Counted from the first letter of the stretch, positions 44,279 to 54,133 are shown. The stretch: DNA of 64,000 nucleotides from Burkholderiales bacterium GJ-E10 (GCA_000828975.1 AP014683.1:186001-250000), one strand, 5' to 3'. Program-made: numbers and translations. The notes: a model not told the origin generated them from the letters alone.

Positions 44279-45751
44279 ATGAGCGCATCGAAACACGCTT
44301 CAGTCCACGAACGTTGGGCGCATCTGCGCTTCTCGGTGATCGGGCAACTGTTGGCGGCCCCGCCGCCGAAGGGCGAACTGCGCGCCGAGCTCAGGAAGTT
44401 GGCTGAGCGCACTTGGCGGCACCCGGTCACGGGCGAGCCGGCGCGCTTTGCGCTCTCGACCATCGAACGCTGGCTGTTGCGGGCGCGGCGCGAGCGGCGC
44501 GACCCGGTCGGAGTCCTGCGGCGCAAGGTGCGCGCCGATGCCGGGGTCCAGAAGGTGGGCTCGGCGATCCGGCAAGCGCTGCAGGCGCAGTACGCCGCGC
44601 ACCCGAGCTGGTCGGTGCAGCTTCACACCGACAACCTGCGGGCGCTCATCGAGCGCGACCCGGCGCTGGGGTCTATGCCATCGTACTCGAGCGTCCGGCG
44701 GCTGTTCCAGGCGCAGGGTTGGCGCAAGCGCCAGCGGCTCAGCAGCCGCGATACGGCGGGCGCTCAACGAGCCGAGGCCCGGCTGGCCGCGCGCGAGGTG
44801 CGCAGCTACGAGGCCCACTACGTCGGCTCGCTGTGGCACTGGGACTGCCACGTCGGTTCGCGACCGGTGTTGACCGCCGCCGGTCGATGGGCCACGCCAG
44901 TGCTCTTCGGCGTGCTCGACGATTGCTCGCGGCTGGGCTGCCACCTGCAGTGGTACCTGCGGGAGAACGCCGAGTGCGTGGCCCACGGTCTGTCGCAGGC
45001 AATCCAGAAGCGCGGGCTGCCGCGCGCGGCCATGAGCGACAACGGTGCGGCGATGCTCGCCGCCGAGATCACCGAGGGGCTCGCTCGGCTGGGCATCGCG
45101 CACGAGACGACGCTGGCGTACTCGCCATACATGAACGGCAAGATCGAGAACCTGTGGGCGAACGTCGAAGGAAGACTGATGGCGATGCTCGAGGGCGTGA
45201 CCGACCTGACGCTCGCCACCTTGAACGAAGCGACCCAGGCCTGGTGCGAGTACGACTACAACCGCACCGTGCACTCCGAGATCGGCGCAACGCCGCTGGC
45301 GCGTTTCCTCGCCGGCCCCGATGTGCTGCGGCCCAGCCCGGATAGCGACGCGCTGCGGCTGGCCTTCACCCGCACCGAGAAGCGCACCCAGCGCCAGAGC
45401 GACGGCACGCTGGTGGTCGAAGCCCGGCGCTTCGAGGTTCCCAACCGCTACCGGCACCTGCGCGAGCTGCACGTGCGCTACGCCGCCTGGGACCTCGCCC
45501 GGGTGCACCTGCTCGATGAACGCAGCGGCCAAGTCCTGTGCCGCCTGTACCCGCAGGACAAGCAGGCCAACGCCCGGGGCGTGCGCCGGCCGCTCGAGCC
45601 GCTCGCGGCGGCGGCGGACGCGCCTCGACCGCCCACCGGCGCGATGGCCCCGCTGCTGCAGAGTCTGATGGCCAAGCAGGCTGCCACGGGCCTGCCGCCG
45701 GCCTACCTGACCAAGGACGAACCACCGGCACCGGAAGGGAACGAACCATGA
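44279..45751 (+). CDS. DDE (rve/Mu-type) transposase
   Basis: A 490-residue transposase. The N-terminal DNA-binding helices (1-160) include STIERWLLRARRERRDPVGV. The retroviral-integrase-like core has the acidic triad in LWHWDCHVG (near 184), AMSDNGAAML (near 252) and PYMNGKIENLWANVE (near 287). A Mu-type C-terminal beta domain (about 370-440) follows with RRFEVPNRYRHL. ATG 44279 is chosen; the longer frame overlaps the preceding gene in a different reading. The stop overlaps the ATG of the AAA gene. Confidence 0.88.
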   Translation: MSASKHASVHERWAHLRFSVIGQLLAAPPPKGELRAELRKLAERTWRHPVTGEPARFALSTIERWLLRARRERRDPVGVLRRKVRADAGVQKVGSAIRQALQAQYAAHPSWSVQLHTDNLRALIERDPALGSMPSYSSVRRLFQAQGWRKRQRLSSRDTAGAQRAEARLAAREVRSYEAHYVGSLWHWDCHVGSRPVLTAAGRWATPVLFGVLDDCSRLGCHLQWYLRENAECVAHGLSQAIQKRGLPRAAMSDNGAAMLAAEITEGLARLGIAHETTLAYSPYMNGKIENLWANVEGRLMAMLEGVTDLTLATLNEATQAWCEYDYNRTVHSEIGATPLARFLAGPDVLRPSPDSDALRLAFTRTEKRTQRQSDGTLVVEARRFEVPNRYRHLRELHVRYAAWDLARVHLLDERSGQVLCRLYPQDKQANARGVRRPLEPLAAAADAPRPPTGAMAPLLQSLMAKQAATGLPPAYLTKDEPPAPEGNEP

Positions 45752-46590
45752 ACAAGAAGCTGCTGTCGCTCTACGGCCTGAAGTGGAATCCGTTCGCCCC
45801 CGATGTGCCGGTCGAGGCGCTGCACGTCGGCGCGCGCCTGGAGTCGTTCTGCTGGCGGGTCGAGCAGCTCGTCGGCGAGGGCGGCTTCGCGCTCGTCACC
45901 GGTTTGCCGGGGGTGGGCAAATCGGTGGCGCTGCGGGTGCTCACCGAGCGCCTGTCGGCGCTGCGCGACGTGCAGGTCGGTGTGCTCAGCCGGCCGCAGG
46001 CCGGGATGGCCGACTTCTACCGCGAGTTGGGCGAGCTCTTCGGCGTGCAGCTTCACCCCCACAACCGCTGGGGCGGCGCCAAGGTGCTGCGCGCCAGCTG
46101 GCAGGGCCACATCGACGCCTCGCAGTGCCGCCCGGTGCTGATCGTCGACGAGGGCCAGGAGATGCAGCTCGCCGTCCTCAACGAGCTGCGGCTGCTCGCC
46201 TCGGCGCGGCTCGACTCGCACCTGCTGCTCACCGTGGTGCTGGCGGGCGACCAGCGTCTGATCGAGCGCTTCCGCAGCGAGGAGCTGCTACCGCTGGGAT
46301 CGCGCATGCGGGTGCGTCTGGCGCTCGATCGCGCCAGCCCCGAGGATCTGCGCGAACTGCTGCAGCACGCGCTCACCAAGGCCGGCGCGCCCAAGCTGAT
46401 GACGCCCGAACTCGTCGCCACGCTCTGCGACCACGCCCAGGGCAATCTGCGCGCGCTGATGAACATGGGAAGCGAACTGCTCGCCCTGGCCGCGCAGCGC
46501 GAAGCGCGACAGATCGACGAGCAGCTGTTCTTCGAGACCTTCGCAGCGCCGGCCCCGGCGCAGCTCAAGATGGCGGCGCGCCGGCGGTGA
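45748..46590 (+). CDS. ExeA/TniB-like AAA ATPase of the transposon
   Basis: A 280-residue ATPase with opening LSLYGLKWNPFAPDVP typical of ExeA-type proteins. Walker A TGLPGVGKSVAL lies near residue 51 and Walker B PVLIVDEGQEM near 130; sensor-like LLLTVVLAGDQRLIER is followed by a helical lid. In related transposons such a protein regulates the transposase and target choice. Both ends overlap neighbouring genes (ATGA and GTGA), so the stoichiometry is probably translationally set. Confidence 0.85.
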   Translation: MNKKLLSLYGLKWNPFAPDVPVEALHVGARLESFCWRVEQLVGEGGFALVTGLPGVGKSVALRVLTERLSALRDVQVGVLSRPQAGMADFYRELGELFGVQLHPHNRWGGAKVLRASWQGHIDASQCRPVLIVDEGQEMQLAVLNELRLLASARLDSHLLLTVVLAGDQRLIERFRSEELLPLGSRMRVRLALDRASPEDLRELLQHALTKAGAPKLMTPELVATLCDHAQGNLRALMNMGSELLALAAQREARQIDEQLFFETFAAPAPAQLKMAARRR

Positions 46591-47540
46591 GCACCGCGAC
46601 GCTGCCGGTCGAGCCGGCCTGGCGCTTGGCCCAGCGGCCCGACGCGCAGCGCTGGCTGGTCAGCGAACTCTGGGCCGAGCAGGCGGTGGGCATCGTCGGC
46701 GGCGAGCCCAAGTGCTGCAAGAGCTTCCTCGCGCTCGACTTGGCCGTGGCGGTCGCCTCGGGTCGCCCTTGCCTGCGGCGCTTCGCCGTGCCCAATCCCG
46801 GCAGGGTGCTGCTATACGCGGCCGAGGATGCCTCGCACGTCGTGCGCCAGCGGCTCGATGGCATCTGCGCCGCCGCCGGCTGTCGGCTGGCCGAGTTGGA
46901 CGTGCAGGTGATCACCGCGCCCATCCTGCGACTCGACCTGCCGGCCGATCGCGCGGCCCTCGAGCGCACCGTCGCCGAACTGCAACCGCGCCTGCTGATC
47001 CTCGACCCCTTCGTGCGCCTGCATCGCATCGACGAGAACGCCAGCGGCGAGGTAGCCCCTCTGCTCGCCTACCTGCGCGAGTTGCAGCGCCGCTACGCCG
47101 CTTCCGTGCTGCTGGTGCACCATGCACGCAAATCCGCCGGCGCCATGCGCGCCGGCCAGGCGCTGCGCGGCTCCTCCGAGTTCCACGCCTGGGGCGACTC
47201 GAACCTGTACCTGCGCCGCGCAAACGATGCGCTCAGCCTGACGATCGAACATCGCGCCGCGTCGTCGCCGCCCGGCATCCAGCTCGAGCTGCGGGCCGAC
47301 GGCGATGCACTGGCCTTGCGACCCGTACAACCGTCGTCCGATCCGCCGCCACCGCCCGCCGGCCTCGACGAACGCATCACCGCCGCGCTGCTGGCCGCCG
47401 CTAACCCAATGAGCATCCACGCTCTGCGCGCCCAATGCCGCGTACGCAACGCCTCCCTCTACGAGCGCCTCGCCGCACTGACCGCCGCCGGTCGACTTCA
47501 GCGCACCGCCGACGGCTACCGACTCGCCGATCGCAACTGA
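46587..47540 (+). CDS. RepA/RecA-like AAA ATPase of the transposon
   Basis: A 317-residue hexameric-helicase-type ATPase (AAA_25, RepA-like). Walker A VGGEPKCCKSFLALDLA lies near residue 37, YAAEDASHVVRQRL follows, and Walker B LLILDPFVRLHRID lies near 135. LLVHHARKSAGAMRAGQALR fits the family, and a winged-helix-like end (ALLAAANPMSIHALRAQCRV) closes it. The GTG start overlaps the previous stop. Such ATPases are found in plasmid replicons and phages; their presence as a transposon gene is unusual and may relate to replication or target-site processing. Confidence 0.82.
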   Translation: MSTATLPVEPAWRLAQRPDAQRWLVSELWAEQAVGIVGGEPKCCKSFLALDLAVAVASGRPCLRRFAVPNPGRVLLYAAEDASHVVRQRLDGICAAAGCRLAELDVQVITAPILRLDLPADRAALERTVAELQPRLLILDPFVRLHRIDENASGEVAPLLAYLRELQRRYAASVLLVHHARKSAGAMRAGQALRGSSEFHAWGDSNLYLRRANDALSLTIEHRAASSPPGIQLELRADGDALALRPVQPSSDPPPPPAGLDERITAALLAAANPMSIHALRAQCRVRNASLYERLAALTAAGRLQRTADGYRLADRN

Positions 47541-47720
47541 TCCGCCATCGCGCGCCAGCACCCGCCCGCCGGCCACGCCTTCTTCCCGTTCCCGCTTCCG
47601 CCACTCCCTACAAAGCGCCGGAACCGGTAGCCGGAACTCCATCAAATTCCTCGACCAACGGCACATCAAGAAGCGGGATCGTGCTCACCTGATACGGGCA
47701 GAGAAGTTCAATTTGTTCGT

Positions 47721-48245
47721 ATGGCGGCCGCAAGCATGAGCGCGCCTCCGGACCTATTGCCGTTCAACGATTGGGGCGGCGACTGGAAAGCGTACGAAGA
47801 CGTTCTGTACGAGGAGTATCTAGCAACGGTCGTTCGTGCGGGAGTGTCATTTCGAGGCGCTCCCGTCAGAGCGCAGTACCGCCCGGAGACCCGCGGCAAA
47901 GGCTTCAGCTTCTGGCATCTGATTTCCGAAGCGCGAGATCGAACCAATCGCGACGAAGACGATCGGCTTCCGGATCTCGATCGCTGTGCGCGCATTCGTT
48001 GGGTGAGCTGGTGTATACGGAATGCGGACGAGCCAGGTTTCTCTTGGTGGGAGAGCAGGCGCGGACGCGAAATTCATGTTGTCATCTGGGCCGAGGCGCA
48101 CGATTTCGCCGTTGTGCTGGCGAAGCGGGGAACGGCCGCCGGGACGCGCTATTTTTTGCTCAAGACGGCGTATTGCTTGAAGGCGCACCGGAAGGCCAGC
48201 TTCGTAAAAGAGCGCGATGCGTTTTGGGCAGGCAATAAAGACTGA
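47721..48245 (+). CDS. Conserved hypothetical protein of unknown function
   Basis: A 174-residue soluble protein rich in Trp/Arg/His: FRGAPVRAQYRPETRGKGFS, then FWHLISEARDRTNRDEDDRL, VSWCIRNA and WESRRGREIHVVIWAEAHDF, closing with RYFLLKTAYCLKAHRKASF. The compact alpha-beta pattern with a terminal Lys/His/Arg-rich strand recalls small RelE/barnase-type ribonucleases of the PBECR group, but no catalytic set is certain. Codon use is less GC-rich than in the transposon. It lies between the transposon and hsdR, without an antitoxin-like neighbour. Confidence 0.6.
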   Translation: MAAASMSAPPDLLPFNDWGGDWKAYEDVLYEEYLATVVRAGVSFRGAPVRAQYRPETRGKGFSFWHLISEARDRTNRDEDDRLPDLDRCARIRWVSWCIRNADEPGFSWWESRRGREIHVVIWAEAHDFAVVLAKRGTAAGTRYFLLKTAYCLKAHRKASFVKERDAFWAGNKD

Positions 48246-48605
48246 AGCCCCGACGCATTGCTGCGACAGGGCTTCTGATGCTCCTTCCACACATGGTGGA
48301 TGAGACTCCGATAAAAGTAATATGCGGATCGCTGTTTGTCAAATGAATTATCGATGGCCATCCGATCGGACACGGCGTTTAGCAATGCGAAACAAATCGA
48401 AAAAATCTTTTTTCATCACCTCTCTGGGTCGTTTGGCTAGCGAAACGAGGGTGCAGGATTCTCCCGATATGTCGAATTTCTCGCCCGTTTTTAAACATTT
48501 CCGGGTGGTACGTCCAAATCTTCGACATATCGTCGCCCACGCGCAAGGGGTGGACTCCCCGATTATGCTGGGCGTTGTCGCGGCGAAGCGTGGTAACCCT
48601 GCGGC
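48246..48605. other. Regulatory gap upstream of hsdR with a 12-bp inverted repeat
   Basis: No gene. CGATATGTCGAA (48465-48476) and TTCGACATATCG (48521-48532) are perfect inverted copies separated by 44 bp, 73 bp before the hsdR start. The gap is AT-richer than its surroundings, as expected for a promoter. The pair could be two half-sites of an operator. Confidence 0.55.
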
Positions 48606-51600
48606 ATGACCTCCCTCCTGACCGAAGACCACCTCGAACAAGCCTGCCAGCAATGGCTGGTAGCCCTTGGCTGGTCGACCGCCCACGGCCCCGACATCTC
48701 CCCGCCGGACCCGCAAACCCCCGGGACCGAACGGGATACCTACCGCGAAGTCGTACTGGCCCACCGCCTGCGCGAGGCCATCGCCCGCCTGAACCCGCAA
48801 ATCCCGGCCGGGGCGCGCGAGGACGCGCTGCGCCGCGTGCTCGACCCCAACGTTCCGGGCGCCCTGCAAACCAACCGGCAGATGTACCGCTGGATGGTTG
48901 ACGGCGTGCCGGTGGAATTCCAGAAGGACGGCGAAACCCGCGGCGATCGAACGCGGCTGATCGACTTCGCCGACGTTTCCGCCAACGACTGGCTGGCGGT
49001 CAACCAATTCAGCGTGCAGGGCCCCAAGCGCACGCGCCGGCCGGATGTGGTGCTCTTCGTCAACGGCCTGCCCGTCGTCGTCATCGAACTCAAGAACCCG
49101 GGCGACAAGGATGCCGATATCTGGGCGGCGTGGAACCAACTGCAGACGTACCGGGAGGACATCCCGGACCTCTTCCATGCCAACGCGCTCCTCGTGATCT
49201 CCGACGGCATCGAGGCGCGTATGGGGGCGCTCGCCTCCGATCGGGAGCGTTTCCTGGCGTGGCGAACGATCGACGGCGTCGCGACGGATCCCCTGGGGCC
49301 GATGCGCGAACTGGAGACCTTGGCGGCGGGCTTGTTCCGGCGCGATTGGCTGCTCGACTACCTGCGGCACTTCATCCTGTTCGAGGACGACGGAACGCGT
49401 CTCGTCAAGAAGGTCGCCGCCTATCACCAGTTCCACGCGGTGCGCGCGGTCGTGGAGAGCGTGCTGCTCGCCTCGCGGCCCGGCGGCCCCAAGGAAACGG
49501 CCGGCAAGGGCGGCGTGGTCTGGCACACCCAGGGGGCGGGCAAGAGCATCGAGATGACCTGCCTCGCCGGCAAGCTCATGTCCCACCCGCAAATGGGCAA
49601 CCCGACGCTGGTGGTCGTGACCGACCGCAACGATCTCGACAACCAGCTCTTCGGCGTGTTCGCCGGCGCCAGGGACCTGTTGCGCGAAACCCCGGTGCAG
49701 GCCGACACCCGCCCGGAACTGCGCCGCCTGCTCGCCAATCGGCCTTCCGGCGGGATCGTTTTCACGACCATCCAGAAGTTCACCCCCGGCGTCGACGAGG
49801 ACAGCTTTCCGGTGCTTTCCGAGCGGCGCAACATCGTCGTCATCTGCGACGAGGCGCACCGCAGCCAATACGGCTTCGAAGCCCGGCTCGTGAAGCCCAA
49901 CGGGGAACCTGCGGCGGGGGCCGCGAACGACGACCGCGCGGAGGCAACGGCGCTCCGGGCCGCGCAGACCGATGCCCCCGTGCAACGGGTGACCACCGGC
50001 GCCGACCGCGGGGGCCTGCGCTACGGCTACGCGCAACACCTGCGCGACGCGCTGCCCGGCGCCACCTTCGTCGCCTTTACCGGGACGCCGGTATCGCTGC
50101 ATGACCGCGACACGCGTGCCGTGTTCGGCGACTACGTCCACGTCTACGACATCGAACAGGCGGTCCGGGACCATGCGACGGTTCCCATCTTTTACGAGAG
50201 CCGGCTCGCCAAGCTCGACCTCAAGGAAGACGAAACCGCGCTGCTCGACGAGGAGGTGGACGAACTCTCGGAAAGCGACGAAGGCGACGCCGCGAAGGTC
50301 GCCCGCTTGCGGCGCTGGGCCGCCCTGGCGCAGTTGGTCGGCGCGCCGCCCAGAATCCGCAAGGTCGCTTCCGACATCGTGGAACACTTCGAAGCCCGGC
50401 TTGCCGCGATCGACGGCAAAGCGATGATCGTGGCGATGAGCCGCGAGATCTGCGTGCATCTCTACGACGCGATCGTCGCGCTGCGCCCGGAATGGCACGA
50501 CGCCGATCCGGAAAAGGGCGTGATCAAGATCGTGATGACCGGTTCCGCTGCGGACAAGGCGCTGCTGCGCCCCCACATCTACCCGAAGGACGTGCGCAAG
50601 CGCCTGGAGCGCCGCTTCAAGGACCCCGCCGACCCCTTCAAGCTCGTGATCGTGCGCGACATGTGGCTCACCGGCTTCGACGCCCCCTGTCTGCACACGA
50701 TGTACGTCGACAAGCCCATGCGCGGCCACAACCTCATGCAGGCCATCGCCCGCGTGAACCGGGTATTCCAGGACAAGCCCGGCGGCCTGGTGGTGGACTA
50801 CATCGGCATCGCCAACGAACTCAAAGCGGCGCTGGCCGACTACACCCGGGCCAAGGGCCGGGGCAAGCCGACGATCGACGCCCGCGAGGCGCTTGCCGTG
50901 CTGCAGGAGAAGATGGGCGTGCTGCGCGACATGCTGCACGGCGTGGACTACCGCGAGTTCCGCAGCCACGCCTGGCAACTGCTGCCTGCTGTGGCGAACC
51001 ACGTTCTCGGCCTGGACGACGGCAAGCAGCGTTTCGCCGATACCGTGCTCGCGGCCAGCAAGGCGTTCGCCCTATGCTGCACCCTGGACGAAGCGCGGCA
51101 GCACCGCGACGAACTCGCCTTCCTGCAGGCGGTCAAGGCGGCGCTCACCAAGCACCGCGAAACCGACCGGAAACTCACCGACGAGCAGAAAGAGCACGCG
51201 CTGCGCCAGATCATCAGCGGCGTACTGGTGAGCGACGAGGTCATCGACATCTTCTCGGCGGCGGGGTTCAAGCGCCCCGACATCGGCGTGCTGTCGGAAG
51301 AATTCCTCGAGGACGTACGCCACATGAAAGAGCGCAATCTCGCGGTCGAACTGCTGGAGCGCCTGTTGAAAGGCGAAATCCGATCGCGCTTCAAGACCAA
51401 CGTCGTGCAGAGTGCGAAGTTTTCGGAGCTGCTGCAGCAGAGCCTTGCACGCTATCGCAACCGCGCGGTCGAGACCGCACAGGTCATCGAGGAACTGATC
51501 GCGATGGCCAAGAAGTTCCAGGAGGCCGCGCATCGCGGAGAGGAACTGGGTCTGAACCGGGATGAAACCGCGTTCTACGATGCCCTTGCCGCAAACGAAT

Positions 51601-51839
51601 CCGCGGTGCGCGAACTCGGCGACGAAACGCTCAAGAGAATCGCCGTCGAGTTGACGCAGAGCCTGCGAAAGTCCGTCACCGTTGATTGGGCAAAGCGCGA
51701 GACGGTACGGGCAAAGCTGCGGGTAATGGTCAAGACGCTGCTGCGACGCTACAAGTATCCGCCGGATCGGCAGGAAGAGGCGACGGAGACGGTGCTGCGG
51801 CAGGCGGAGTCGTTGTCGGCAGAGTGGGCGGTTGCATGA
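48606..51839 (+). CDS. hsdR: Type I restriction endonuclease/translocase subunit
   Basis: A 1077-residue HsdR. The N-terminal PD-(D/E)XK nuclease has [20 protein letters not shown] near residue 155. The SF2 motor has Walker [13 protein letters not shown] near 308, DEAH box [13 protein letters not shown] near 415, TAFTGTP-type motif [11 protein letters not shown], and motif [18 protein letters not shown] and [14 protein letters not shown]-terminal helical domain binds HsdM/S. Complete and probably active with hsdMS located 6.4 kb upstream. Confidence 0.94.
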   Translation: MTSLLTEDHLEQACQQWLVALGWSTAHGPDISPPDPQTPGTERDTYREVVLAHRLREAIARLNPQIPAGAREDALRRVLDPNVPGALQTNRQMYRWMVDGVPVEFQKDGETRGDRTRLIDFADVSANDWLAVNQFSVQGPKRTRRPDVVLFVNGLPVVVIELKNPGDKDADIWAAWNQLQTYREDIPDLFHANALLVISDGIEARMGALASDRERFLAWRTIDGVATDPLGPMRELETLAAGLFRRDWLLDYLRHFILFEDDGTRLVKKVAAYHQFHAVRAVVESVLLASRPGGPKETAGKGGVVWHTQGAGKSIEMTCLAGKLMSHPQMGNPTLVVVTDRNDLDNQLFGVFAGARDLLRETPVQADTRPELRRLLANRPSGGIVFTTIQKFTPGVDEDSFPVLSERRNIVVICDEAHRSQYGFEARLVKPNGEPAAGAANDDRAEATALRAAQTDAPVQRVTTGADRGGLRYGYAQHLRDALPGATFVAFTGTPVSLHDRDTRAVFGDYVHVYDIEQAVRDHATVPIFYESRLAKLDLKEDETALLDEEVDELSESDEGDAAKVARLRRWAALAQLVGAPPRIRKVASDIVEHFEARLAAIDGKAMIVAMSREICVHLYDAIVALRPEWHDADPEKGVIKIVMTGSAADKALLRPHIYPKDVRKRLERRFKDPADPFKLVIVRDMWLTGFDAPCLHTMYVDKPMRGHNLMQAIARVNRVFQDKPGGLVVDYIGIANELKAALADYTRAKGRGKPTIDAREALAVLQEKMGVLRDMLHGVDYREFRSHAWQLLPAVANHVLGLDDGKQRFADTVLAASKAFALCCTLDEARQHRDELAFLQAVKAALTKHRETDRKLTDEQKEHALRQIISGVLVSDEVIDIFSAAGFKRPDIGVLSEEFLEDVRHMKERNLAVELLERLLKGEIRSRFKTNVVQSAKFSELLQQSLARYRNRAVETAQVIEELIAMAKKFQEAAHRGEELGLNRDETAFYDALAANESAVRELGDETLKRIAVELTQSLRKSVTVDWAKRETVRAKLRVMVKTLLRRYKYPPDRQEEATETVLRQAESLSAEWAVA

Positions 51840-52292
51840 AAATATGTGAGCATCGCGCGGGACGTCGGCAGGTGCGTAACCGGGCTCACCGCGACGTGGT
51901 ATTGGCACGAATCCAGCCGGTCCCTGATCGATCCGGGCTGGTGCATACCCGGCACGGGGCAGGGCGGTGCGGCGATGGCCGACCGAGGGCCAAATGGTCG
52001 GTGCTGGTGGCTGTGCGGACGCAATCACTACGTTGCCGCGAAAGAATCGTTCACGCCCTGACCCGTTGTTCCTGTCACCCGGGTTCCAATGGCTGCTTCC
52101 AGAGTCGAGCGGACGTACAGCACCATCACTCGCCGACAGCACGTCGGCCATTGCTGTCGCTACACTTGCTCAAGGCGTCCGCACTATGATCGTCTGCTGA
52201 CATTGGAAAGTGTCGCAATTTCGAGGGTGACGAGGCCGCAGCGGTATCGAGACGATTAAGGGAAAGGTTGGAGTGCCTCAAAGGAAACAAAA
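51840..52292. other. Gap without recognised gene
   Basis: Short frames only, none with a recognised family. The last 100 bases turn AT-rich and hold GGAAAGGTTGGAG, near the start of the next gene. Confidence 0.4.
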
Positions 52293-52892
52293 ATGCTGCA
52301 GCTCTTTGGATATTTCACCGGCGCGATAAGCGGCCTACTTACGCTTATTGGCCTCTTTCTTCAGGTTGCAGATATTTTCCCTGCGCACAGGGAGGCACGA
52401 AAAGCGGCGCTGTACATCAGCCTTGGGGTGTTTGTCGGGAATATCCTTGGCATGATGAAATCGATAAGTATTGATATCGATTTAAAGAACTATAGCCCAA
52501 TAACAATCTCGCTATTGGTTATCTTTGTGCTCATCGCGTTATCGGGGCTCGTTGTCGCCTTCATGGGCCTTGGTCGAAAGGAAGCCAAAGCCCGCGAGGA
52601 ATCGTACGGCGTGTCAGCGGTTCTTGGATTTGCTAGTATTGGCGTGTTGTTGGCTATAGCCATTTCTCGCGGCGCAGTCGGCCCAAGTTATTCCTTGGAT
52701 GAGGAGATGGCTGTGGCGAAATATAACTTCGCACACAATGATTACGCTCGGGGAATCGCTGCACTCGAACGAGCAAAAACTAGTCTGCAGCCTAACGATC
52801 CTCTTCGATCAAGAATTAACCAGTTTATCGCGAAGGCCAAAGCGGAAGAAACGAAAGACCTCTCCGATCCAGCGAGTGCGTCATCGCGTTGA
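52293..52892 (+). CDS. Membrane protein of unknown function
   Basis: A 199-residue protein with about four hydrophobic segments: GYFTGAISGLLTLIGLFLQV, AALYISLGVFVGNILGM, ITISLLVIFVLIALSGLVV and VLGFASIGVLLAIAIS. A soluble C-terminal helical tail follows (about 140-199, YNFAHNDYARGIAALERAKT). Base composition is clearly AT-richer than the flanks, a sign of separate acquisition. I do not recognise the family; the tail resembles one TPR-like helix pair. An integrase fragment on the other strand overlaps its last codons. Confidence 0.6.
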   Translation: MLQLFGYFTGAISGLLTLIGLFLQVADIFPAHREARKAALYISLGVFVGNILGMMKSISIDIDLKNYSPITISLLVIFVLIALSGLVVAFMGLGRKEAKAREESYGVSAVLGFASIGVLLAIAISRGAVGPSYSLDEEMAVAKYNFAHNDYARGIAALERAKTSLQPNDPLRSRINQFIAKAKAEETKDLSDPASASSR

Positions 52893-52899
52893 GCAAGGC

Positions 52900-53085
52900 G
52901 CGCGCGTCCGTTTCCTCTACTTCATCTTCCAGCGCGTATCGATCCTTGCGCCACTTGCCCTGTTCGATGCACAGCGTCATGCGAGTGCTATCGATGTCGC
53001 CGGTTTTCAGGGCAACGACCTCACCCGCGCGCAGCCCGACGCCGTAGGCCACAGAAGTGGCCTCGGCTCTTACTTCGGCCGCCAA
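52900..53085 (-). pseudogene. Tyrosine recombinase/integrase fragment
   Basis: The minus-strand frame reads YGVGLRAGEVVALKTGDIDS, then TRMTLCIEQGKWRKDRYAL, the conserved box I region (containing the first catalytic Arg) of XerC/transposon-type integrases. Neither the N-terminal domain nor the H-x-x-R and Tyr boxes follow; the frame runs into unrelated sequence. It is a scar of a lost integrase. Confidence 0.65.
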
Positions 53086-53159
53086 TTATTGAATGTCAAC
53101 GAAGTACACATTCACTTGTATGCCATGCTTGCCCAGTATTTTCCTTGATGGTGCGCCGA

Positions 53160-53678
53160 TCAAGCTAGGCTGCTCATAAAGGCCACAGTATCGAAGGCCC
53201 GGACCTCCGTCAGTGGGATCGCCAGGGTTTGCGCGACATGGCGGGCATGACGCAATTCTTCTTCCTGATGGGTAGTGACCATCGCCAAGTCAACCGCGCC
53301 ACCGTCTCGACGGCTCCAGCGCGCCGCGATTGCCACGGGTTCGTCATGGAGTACGACCACGCGCTCCAGCCCTAAGGCATGGAAGACATCCACGCTTATC
53401 ATTTCGATTTTCCCCGTCGCCGTGAGTAGGGAGAAATGCCCGTCGAGCAGGATTTTCCCGCCATGACGCGGCAGGACGCGATGGACAGCACGGATTAAGT
53501 GACGCTGGGGCGCATCTACCTCGGTGACCACCTTGCCTTGTTCCGGTACCGCGTTGGCCTTTTCTTCCCGGATCAGATCGCTGGCGCTGTAATGGGCGAT
53601 TTCCTTGGTCTGCTCGGCCTGCTTGCACAAGGTGGTTTTGCCCACGGCATGGACACCGGCGACGAAGATCACTCCCAT
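53160..53678 (-). CDS. P-loop kinase-like protein of the PIN-GNAT operon
   Basis: A 172-residue nucleotide-binding protein with Walker A VAGVHAVGKTTLCKQ at its N terminus, HYSASDLIREEK, then LLDGHFSLLTATGKIE as a likely base/acceptor region and VVVLHDEPVAIAARW. The size and motif set fit small nucleoside- or polynucleotide-kinase-like proteins. Its ATG overlaps the last codons of the ASCH gene. Third gene of a tightly overlapping minus-strand operon; its substrate is unknown. Confidence 0.7.
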   Translation of the reverse strand: MGVIFVAGVHAVGKTTLCKQAEQTKEIAHYSASDLIREEKANAVPEQGKVVTEVDAPQRHLIRAVHRVLPRHGGKILLDGHFSLLTATGKIEMISVDVFHALGLERVVVLHDEPVAIAARWSRRDGGAVDLAMVTTHQEEELRHARHVAQTLAIPLTEVRAFDTVAFMSSLA

Positions 53679-54133
53679 GATTCCCGCCTGGCCTGGTTAT
53701 TCAATTGACGGATTTCCTCCGGCCGCAGATATCGAAACGATTGAGGCGGCCTGAAATTGACGTCGAACACCCGACGTGGGTCCAGCGCATCGGCGAACCG
53801 CTGGTGTCGGCCGATGACCAAGGCCACGGCTTCCTTGCGTCCGCTCAGGTAGGAAAACAATTTCCTGCGGATGATGCCGCCACCGTGCTGTTTTCCCAGT
53901 TCCCACAATTTTGTCTTGCTGCCGTGATGCACATGCTCGATCCAAGCTAGGCCAACGATGCGCTGCACCGGTGCCGTGGCGTATATCGCCAGCACATCGA
54001 CGGGCCGCGCAGCCCAAACGCGTCGGAATTCCAGGCGTTTTTCTCCGGCCAGTATCTTCTCGGCGTATTCCGGGCGGATGGATATCAGGGCGACGTTAGC
54101 GCCCATGGGCAAGGATGCATTCGAATCGGTCAT
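53669..54133 (-). CDS. ASCH-domain protein
   Basis: A 154-residue PUA-like protein with the ASCH opening VALISIRPEYAEKILAGEKR and LEFRR, then VDVLAIYATAPVQRIVGLAW and a C-terminal PQSFRYLRPEEIRQLN. ASCH domains bind modified nucleotides or RNA. ATG 54133 overlaps the 3' end of the PIN-GNAT gene by 38 bp; ATG 54106 is the alternative and would begin just before the domain. Confidence 0.8.
   Translation of the reverse strand: MTDSNASLPMGANVALISIRPEYAEKILAGEKRLEFRRVWAARPVDVLAIYATAPVQRIVGLAWIEHVHHGSKTKLWELGKQHGGGIIRRKLFSYLSGRKEAVALVIGRHQRFADALDPRRVFDVNFRPPQSFRYLRPEEIRQLNNQARRESWE

Larger units (their letters stand above)
43575..47540 (+). mobile_element. Four-gene transposon (zinc-ribbon protein, DDE transposase, AAA ATPase, RepA-like ATPase)
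   Basis: Four same-strand genes, three of them coupled by 4-bp start-stop overlaps, split the type I restriction locus between the DUF3800 gene and hsdR. The transposase plus AAA partner recalls Tn7/Tn5053/Mu-type systems, but the added zinc-ribbon protein and the RepA-like ATPase are unusual and no tniQ-like gene is present. I could not find terminal inverted repeats or a target duplication by eye, so the outer limits are uncertain. Confidence 0.6.

Noticed and set aside
43575-47720. Terminal inverted repeats of the four-gene transposon
   Set aside because: I compared the flanks by eye (43575-43608 and 42866-43091 against 47541-47720) and found no convincing inverted match or target duplication, so no ends are given.
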